Of a stretch of DNA of 20,638 nt, positions 16,717 to 20,638 are shown piece by piece. The position numbers and the translations under genes were made by a program. How positions within the stretch are numbered: position 1 is the stretch's first letter; each line of letters starts with the position of its first letter. The notes under the pieces were generated by a model. That model did no database searches and had not been told where the DNA came from. It was given only the letters and a program-made list of their open reading frames with translations. Source of the DNA: JADJNW01 sp046314415 (lineage in GTDB: Bacteria > Bacteroidota > Bacteroidia > Chitinophagales > Saprospiraceae); NCBI GenBank assembly GCA_046314415.1, contig JBKBWT010000057.1:1-20638 (forward strand). The letters run 5' to 3'.

Positions 16717-16974
16717 AACGTGACGAGTACCTATACGGGTAGAACTAGAACGTTTGGCTTTATCTTGATTAGAAGGGATTTTACTCAGAAAGCCACTTTT
16801 GTATGTTCAGCGGTAAAATTAGTACAAAATCTTAAAGCGAGCAAGCGCTATTTTTAATTTTTAACAATATGGCACTTAATTCCCAAATTAATAAAAAACA
16901 TATATTAAATCAATTGAATTCTCGGTGATTTTTGCAAAAAATAAAGTGTATGCATTGTTGGAATACTAGTCAAA

Positions 16975-17005
16975 CTTGCGAAATCTTGAATAAACATTAA
17001 CTTTC
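16975..17005 (+). promoter_or_regulatory. Putative Bacteroidota-type promoter of the PLP enzyme gene
   Basis: CTTG (16975-16978), 19 bp, then TAACTTTC (16998-17005) is two mismatches from the Bacteroidota TTTG-N19-21-TAnnTTTG consensus. It lies 19 bp before the ATG. The layout is the same as in the better match upstream of the XRE-cupin gene. Confidence 0.4.
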
Positions 17006-17024
17006 CAGTTCAAAAACAAACAAC

Positions 17025-18239
17025 ATGAACGAAATTATACGTCAGCAATTCCCGGCACTGTACCGCCAGCACAACGGCAAACCCTTGATTTTCCTGGATG
17101 GACCTGCCGGTACGCAAGTGCCCCAAATGGTGATTGATGCCATTAGTGATTATTATAAAAACTCAAATGCCAATACCCACGGACAATTCCTGACCACCCA
17201 GGAAACCGATGCTATTATGGACGCCACGCGCGAAAATCTGGCGGCTTTTCTTGGTGCCGAAGATGCGCATTGCATCTCGTTGGGGCAAAATATGACCACG
17301 CTCAATTTTTCATTGAGCCGCGCCATTGGTAGAATGTTACAGCCTGGCGATGAAATTTTAATCACCCAACTCGACCACGAGGCGAATCGCGGTCCCTGGC
17401 TCACCCTGCGCGAGCAGGGCATTGTGGTGAAGGAAGTACGGCTACTGCCCACCGGGGCATTGGATTATGAAGATATGGAACGCAAACTCAGCGACCGTAC
17501 CCGTTTGTTAGCAATAGGATATTCTTCTAATATATTAGGCACTGTAAATGATGTACATCTGGCTCGGAAATTGACTTACCAGGTAGGTGCCTGGCTGTTG
17601 CTGGATGCAGTGCATTACACGCCGCACCTGCCCATTGACGTTCAAGCGATTGGCTGCGATTTTCTGCTGTGCTCAGCGTACAAATTTTATGGTCCGCATA
17701 TCGGCATTTTATATTCCAGACCTGGTTTGTTGGACCGCTTGCCGACCGACCGTTTGCGTACCACCTATCAACACGCGCCTTATAGCATTGAAACCGGCAC
17801 CTTCAATCATGCCGCAGCAGCCGGCACCAACGCAGCGGTTAATTTTATTGCTTCGCTTGGCAATGGCACGCTCCAACGCGAACGACTGCTGAATGCCATG
17901 CAACAAATCAGCCAGCATGAGAAAAATCTTTTTATCCGTTTGTATAATGGTTTATCCAAAATAAAAGGCGTACAAGTGCTTGGTTTACCGGCAGATACGG
18001 CACTGCGTGCACCTACGCTGTCCTTCACCGTACAGGGTAAAAATCCAACCGCTATTTGTCAGTATCTGGCGGCGCACAATGTGTGTGCCTGGGACGGACA
18101 TTTCTATGCCATCCGTGCCACTGAAATACTGGGGGTACTCGAACAAGGCGGCGTCACCCGCATGGGTATTTCGGTTTATACCACTGCGGAAGAAGTGGAT
18201 TATACCATTGACTTAATAGAAAAGTTAACTTCGTATTAA
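17025..18239 (+). CDS. Cysteine desulfurase-like class V aminotransferase-fold PLP enzyme
   Basis: This 404-residue fold-type I PLP enzyme belongs to the class V family usually named cysteine desulfurase-like (VC1184 type). Visible elements: substrate/PLP entry FLDGPAGTQ (24-31), the PLP-stacking His in QLDHEANRGPW (H118), the pyridine-nitrogen Asp in LLLDAVHY (D194), the Schiff-base Lys in CSAYKFYGPHIG (K220), and the C-terminal carboxylate-binding Arg in VTRMGISVY (R379). In SufS-type desulfurases the loop G-H-H-C-A carries the catalytic Cys. The corresponding stretch here appears to be G358-H-F-Y-A, with Tyr361 in that place, so cysteine desulfuration by the standard route is doubtful. The reaction is unknown; transamination, lyase or racemase-like chemistry is possible. 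It stands alone on the + strand, converging on the HAD hydrolase gene, and may or may not belong to that pathway. Confidence 0.85.
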   Translation: MNEIIRQQFPALYRQHNGKPLIFLDGPAGTQVPQMVIDAISDYYKNSNANTHGQFLTTQETDAIMDATRENLAAFLGAEDAHCISLGQNMTTLNFSLSRAIGRMLQPGDEILITQLDHEANRGPWLTLREQGIVVKEVRLLPTGALDYEDMERKLSDRTRLLAIGYSSNILGTVNDVHLARKLTYQVGAWLLLDAVHYTPHLPIDVQAIGCDFLLCSAYKFYGPHIGILYSRPGLLDRLPTDRLRTTYQHAPYSIETGTFNHAAAAGTNAAVNFIASLGNGTLQRERLLNAMQQISQHEKNLFIRLYNGLSKIKGVQVLGLPADTALRAPTLSFTVQGKNPTAICQYLAAHNVCAWDGHFYAIRATEILGVLEQGGVTRMGISVYTTAEEVDYTIDLIEKLTSY

Positions 18240-18248
18240 TTTAAAAAT

Positions 18249-18398
18249 CAATCAATAGCGCCTTATATAGAGTTATTAATACCATTTTTAATTAATAATG
18301 GCGTATTTATCACTGCTGAATAACCTGATTTTCACGCGTTTAATAATTTCATATTTACGCTTTCTCATTTCAAATTTGGTATAAGGCGCTATTGATTG
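18249..18398. repeat. 19-bp perfect inverted arms flanking repeat copy B (MITE-like)
   Basis: CAATCAATAGCGCCTTATA at 18249-18267 is exactly the reverse complement of 18380-18398, with 112 nt between. The two arms bracket most of the 110-bp dispersed repeat (18277-18386). The whole lies in the 162-bp spacer between two convergent genes and ends 4 bp before the stop codon of the HAD gene. It may act as a bidirectional terminator, or be a small non-autonomous element with terminal inverted repeats. No target-site duplication is obvious. Confidence 0.75.
18277..18386. repeat. Dispersed intergenic repeat, copy B (110 bp)
   Basis: This aligns gap-free to 5192-5301 in the same orientation, with 85 of 110 bases identical. 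The ends are most conserved (first 10 bases identical; CTCATTTCAAATTT near the right end). The middle (about 18307-18326) has diverged. It has no open reading frame shared with copy A. Confidence 0.75.
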
Positions 18399-18401
18399 CC
18401 A

Positions 18402-19139
18402 TCAGGCAGGTATATTGCGCAAGGCTTTTTCTACAAAAGCAGGAAACTCAAGCATAGAATCGAGCAGCCCATCATTATCGTGTAGCATCAATTCCTCACG
18501 CGTGTGCGAACCATTGGTCACGCCTAAAGATAACAGGCAACCTGCCGCTCGCCCCGATTGCAAATCGGCGGGGGTATCGCCAATATTTATAACATTTTTT
18601 ACATCTGTAATATCAAGTATTTCAATTGCTTTTAGAATCATATCCGGGTGCGGACGGCCTTTACCGGTTTCGTTAGGAGTCAATGACAAATCAATAATCG
18701 AATCTGCACTGCCGCGATAATTGGCATCCAATCCCTTGTCCCAGCCCAGACGTTGCAGAATAATATTCGTCACCTCGCGATAAAAGCCGGTGGTCAGCGC
18801 AATTTTTATGCCCTTGCTGCGCAGCCAGGCAAAGGTTTCCAGCGCCCCTTCGGTGGGCAGCACGGGATGCGTCAAATAATGGGTTTCGAGCAATTCGCGA
18901 AATTTTTGGAAAGTCTTTTCTACCCTATTCTCCAAATCTGGATGATCGCTGCCAATCATTTCTGCCCAACAGGTCTCAATGACCACGCGCTTGGGCATAC
19001 CGTGCATCTCATTGAGCCGGCGACGAGTGACCTGCAATCCGGTTTGCACTGCGGCGTCATAAAAACAATTTTCGACCACCTGCTTATCCTGCACCGTAGT
19101 GCCTGCCATGTCGAATACAACCAATTGAACTGGAAACAT
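18402..19139 (-). CDS. Phosphonatase-like HAD-superfamily hydrolase
   Basis: This 245-residue protein is a HAD hydrolase of the phosphonatase-like subfamily (TIGR03351 type). Motif I is FDMAGTTVQD, with nucleophile D10 and Ala12 where most HAD phosphatases have Asp; PhnX phosphonoacetaldehyde hydrolase has the same DxAGT form. Lys50 in HGMPKRVVI lies where PhnX has its Schiff-base Lys in the cap. Motif II is LTTGF (T116/T117), the basic loop is GKGRPHPDM (about 159-167), and motif IV is INIGDTPADLQSG (D188, D192, Mg2+ binding). Length is normal for the group. The expected reaction is C-P bond cleavage of phosphonoacetaldehyde or a hydroxy derivative, giving phosphate and an aldehyde in the cytosol (family inference). 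It lies 76 bp downstream of the XRE-cupin regulator on the same strand, so both may be on one mRNA. Confidence 0.85.
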   Translation of the reverse strand: MFPVQLVVFDMAGTTVQDKQVVENCFYDAAVQTGLQVTRRRLNEMHGMPKRVVIETCWAEMIGSDHPDLENRVEKTFQKFRELLETHYLTHPVLPTEGALETFAWLRSKGIKIALTTGFYREVTNIILQRLGWDKGLDANYRGSADSIIDLSLTPNETGKGRPHPDMILKAIEILDITDVKNVINIGDTPADLQSGRAAGCLLSLGVTNGSHTREELMLHDNDGLLDSMLEFPAFVEKALRNIPA

Positions 19140-19215
19140 AATATGATGTGGTTTATCGATTTACTTATTTATAATATAATATTAATCTGCAATGCATAAT
19201 AATATTTTAAATCAA

Positions 19216-19815
19216 TTAATTATGCCATTTTTCTTGATTATCTTGTTCATTATATAAATATAATACCAGCATTTTTGCCGGTTGGTCGGTATCGTTGTGC
19301 GGCACATGCGGAATACGTCCGTCGTAGAGCAACGTATCGCCTTTTTTTAAAGGGATGATTTCATCGTCGATTTGGTAATTGATTTCGCCTTCCAGCACAT
19401 ATTTAAATTCATACGCATCTACACTCACTTTTTCCCGACGGGCATTGGGCAATATTTCCAATACAACTGCCTCAATCGTCAATTTTTCAAAAGTTTGTTC
19501 AAGAATCAATTGATAATCAAAACCTAACGCTTCTTCTTCTTTTTGAATAGGAATGAGATCCTGCACGCTTTTATGAATGTAACGACGCGGCGGCTCATAA
19601 TGTAAATTTTGGAAAAAATCTTCCGGCAATAAATTTAAGGCGCGAATAATACTCAACAATACCGGCAAGGAAGGCACCGTACGTCCATTCTCAATTTTGG
19701 ATAACAAACCCTTGCTGATCCCCGCTATATCCGCCAATTCAGTGAGCTTGACGCCGCGTTGCTGGCGCAGACTTTTAATGCGTTTGCCAATGCCATTGAG
19801 CAGGTAATCATTCAT
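19216..19815 (-). CDS. XRE-family transcriptional regulator with C-terminal cupin domain
   Basis: This 199-residue two-domain repressor or activator has an XRE-type helix-turn-helix at residues 8-62 (IGKRIKSLRQQRG, LTELADIAGISKGLLSKIENG) and a cupin_2 domain at about 110-190 (YEFKYVLEGEINYQI, LKKGDTLLYDGRIPHVPHN). Regulators of this shape often bind a small metabolite in the cupin and control adjacent catabolic genes. The first cupin motif lacks the usual HxH (here YEFKY), so metal binding may be reduced. It lies between the HAD hydrolase (downstream, same strand) and the divergent FAD oxidoreductase, so it probably controls both. The start ATG is supported by a promoter match and a palindrome a few bases upstream. 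The spacer to the HAD gene (19140-19215) is AT-rich and holds nothing recognised. Confidence 0.88.
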   Translation of the reverse strand: MNDYLLNGIGKRIKSLRQQRGVKLTELADIAGISKGLLSKIENGRTVPSLPVLLSIIRALNLLPEDFFQNLHYEPPRRYIHKSVQDLIPIQKEEEALGFDYQLILEQTFEKLTIEAVVLEILPNARREKVSVDAYEFKYVLEGEINYQIDDEIIPLKKGDTLLYDGRIPHVPHNDTDQPAKMLVLYLYNEQDNQEKWHN

Positions 19816-19818
19816 AAG

Positions 19819-19835
19819 TGTTGCTTAATGCAACA
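19819..19835. promoter_or_regulatory. Perfect inverted repeat, probable operator of the XRE-cupin gene
   Basis: TGTTGC-TTAAT-GCAACA is a perfect 6-bp dyad with a 5-bp spacer, 3 bp upstream of the ATG. It overlaps two bases of the predicted -7 element and would cover the expected transcription start. Dyads of this size are typical of XRE-dimer binding sites, so negative autoregulation is the simplest reading (inference). Confidence 0.55.
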
Positions 19836-19864
19836 AAGTTATATTTTTGTTTCCTCACATTAAA
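19834..19864 (-). promoter_or_regulatory. Bacteroidota-type promoter of the XRE-cupin gene
   Basis: On the minus strand TTTA (19864-19861), 19 bp, then TAACTTTG (19841-19834) matches the Bacteroidota TTTG-N19-21-TAnnTTTG pattern with one mismatch. Transcription would start about 10-15 bases before the ATG, within the inverted repeat. Confidence 0.55.
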
Positions 19865-19916
19865 CAGCGTTTTATATAAATGACGTTATTTTACAATTAA
19901 TTAATCCTGCTTTAAT

Positions 19917-19945
19917 CTTGAGTCATCAATGAAAAGGTATTTTTG
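19917..19945 (+). promoter_or_regulatory. Putative promoter of the FAD oxidoreductase gene
   Basis: TATTTTTG at 19938-19945 is a perfect TAnnTTTG element on the + strand. The upstream element is weak (CTTG at 19917-19920, 17 bp spacing). The leader to the ATG at 20020 would be about 70 nt, with nothing else recognised in it. The 204-bp spacer 19816-20019 thus carries divergent promoters. Confidence 0.4.
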
Positions 19946-20019
19946 TTTTGCAACGGGCTACGAGGCACCAGCGCTGAAAATATTGATTTTTAGTAAACAA
20001 AAACTTTAATTCACCCCAA

Positions 20020-20638
20020 ATGCAACATTCACCGAAATATGATATAGCCGTAATTGGCGGAGGAATTGTGGGCTTATCCCTGGCGTACACCGCTGCCCGT
20101 AAAGGCGCTAAAGTGGTGCTATTTGAACGGCATCCGAAAGCGCAGGGCGCTACGGTGCGTAATTTTGGAATGGTGTGGCCCGTAGGTCAACCGGCAGCGA
20201 CATTTGTGCGCGCCATGCGGGCACGCGAAGTTTGGCTTGATCTGGCACAAAAAGCCGGATTTTGGGCAAAACCCTGGGGTTCTTTGCACCTGGCTTATCA
20301 CGAAGATGAATTGCATGTGCTGGAAGAATTCATTGCTACCACGCGCCAGGTCGGCTACAAATGTCAAATGCTTACGCCCGAGGAAGTGATCAGCCGCAGC
20401 CCAATGGTCAACCCCGTTGGTTTGGAAGGTGCCATGTACAGCGCCACGGAAGTCAATGTCGATCCCCGCGAAGCGACAGAAGCGATTCACCGGTATTTGA
20501 AAACGCAATTAGGCGTACAAATCCTTTATAATACGGTTATTACAAATATTAGTTATCCTCATTTATCGAGTCATACCCAAGAGTGGAGCGCCGAGCAAAT
20601 TTTTGTTTGTTCAGGGGCTGATTTTGAAACCTTGTATC
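20020..20638 (+). CDS. FAD-dependent oxidoreductase, phosphonate-linked family (3' end outside window)
   Basis: The first 206 codons of a DAO-type flavoprotein run open to the window end; family members are about 370-390 residues, so roughly half is missing. The N terminus has the dinucleotide-binding motif VIGGGIVGLSLAY (residues 11-23) and the acidic end of strand 2 (LFER). NFGMVWPVGQP (about 49-59) is the signature I associate with the TIGR03364 family, which is found beside phosphonatase-like HAD hydrolases; here such a hydrolase lies two genes away. Known or proposed substrates are aminophosphonates such as 2-aminoethylphosphonate derivatives, oxidatively deaminated to an aldehyde the HAD enzyme can cleave. 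A glycine or D-amino acid oxidase is the alternative. It is divergent from the XRE-cupin regulator, probably its controller. Confidence 0.85.
   Translation, partial: MQHSPKYDIAVIGGGIVGLSLAYTAARKGAKVVLFERHPKAQGATVRNFGMVWPVGQPAATFVRAMRAREVWLDLAQKAGFWAKPWGSLHLAYHEDELHVLEEFIATTRQVGYKCQMLTPEEVISRSPMVNPVGLEGAMYSATEVNVDPREATEAIHRYLKTQLGVQILYNTVITNISYPHLSSHTQEWSAEQIFVCSGADFETLY

Noticed and set aside
16836..16862. AGCG-N6-CGCT followed by ATTTTT, terminator-like
   Set aside because: Only a 4-bp stem, and no gene upstream on that strand that needs a terminator.
20119..20508. 129-codon minus-strand frame near the window end
   Set aside because: It is antisense to the FAD oxidoreductase, whose GGGIVG and FGMVWPxGQ motifs are clear.

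Overview
The window is a piece of a Bacteroidota chromosome, most likely from the Saprospira/Haliscomenobacter/Lewinella side of the phylum (that placement is inference). The evidence is three type IX secretion system (T9SS) features: a PorP/SprF-family outer-membrane protein, a protein ending in the type B (gliding-motility-associated) C-terminal domain, and a giant protein ending in a type A T9SS sorting domain. Putative promoters also resemble the Bacteroidota TTTG / TAnnTTTG pattern. A run of ten Ns at 16546-16555 shows this is a scaffolded draft or metagenome assembly.

Layout. 2-1120 (+) is the C-terminal two thirds of L-aspartate oxidase (nadB). It converges on a three-gene surface block on the minus strand, read from high to low coordinates. 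First is a 3,661-residue SprB-repeat adhesin (5395-16380) with Kazal domains, two PPC-like domains, 30 SprB repeats, a PKD domain, dockerin-like and cohesin-like modules and a type A tail. Next is a 980-residue cohesin/SprB/69-residue-repeat protein with a type B tail (2212-5154). Last is a PorP/SprF protein (1115-2053). The giant gene is followed by a strong hairpin, so it is probably a separate transcription unit. The 980-residue protein and PorP/SprF look like a secreted protein and its T9SS partner. Between those two genes lie nine tandem heptamers reaching to 4 bp from the porP/sprF start codon.

16381-17024 is non-coding. It holds tandem hairpins in the giant gene's leader, the assembly gap, and just after the gap a stretch with repeated GTGTAAAT motifs that may be an insertion-sequence end.

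17025-20638 is a metabolic cluster: a PLP enzyme of the cysteine-desulfurase-like class V family (+), a phosphonatase-like HAD hydrolase (-), an XRE-cupin regulator (-), and the start of a FAD oxidoreductase (+, cut by the window end). The hydrolase and FAD enzyme match a pair of families known to occur together and proposed to degrade aminophosphonates. The regulator has a Bacteroidota-type promoter with a perfect inverted repeat over its predicted transcription start, which suggests autoregulation.

A 110-bp intergenic sequence occurs twice, at 5192-5301 and 18277-18386, aligning without gaps at about 77% identity. In the second copy it lies between 19-bp perfect inverted arms. This looks like a dispersed repeat family that I cannot name.
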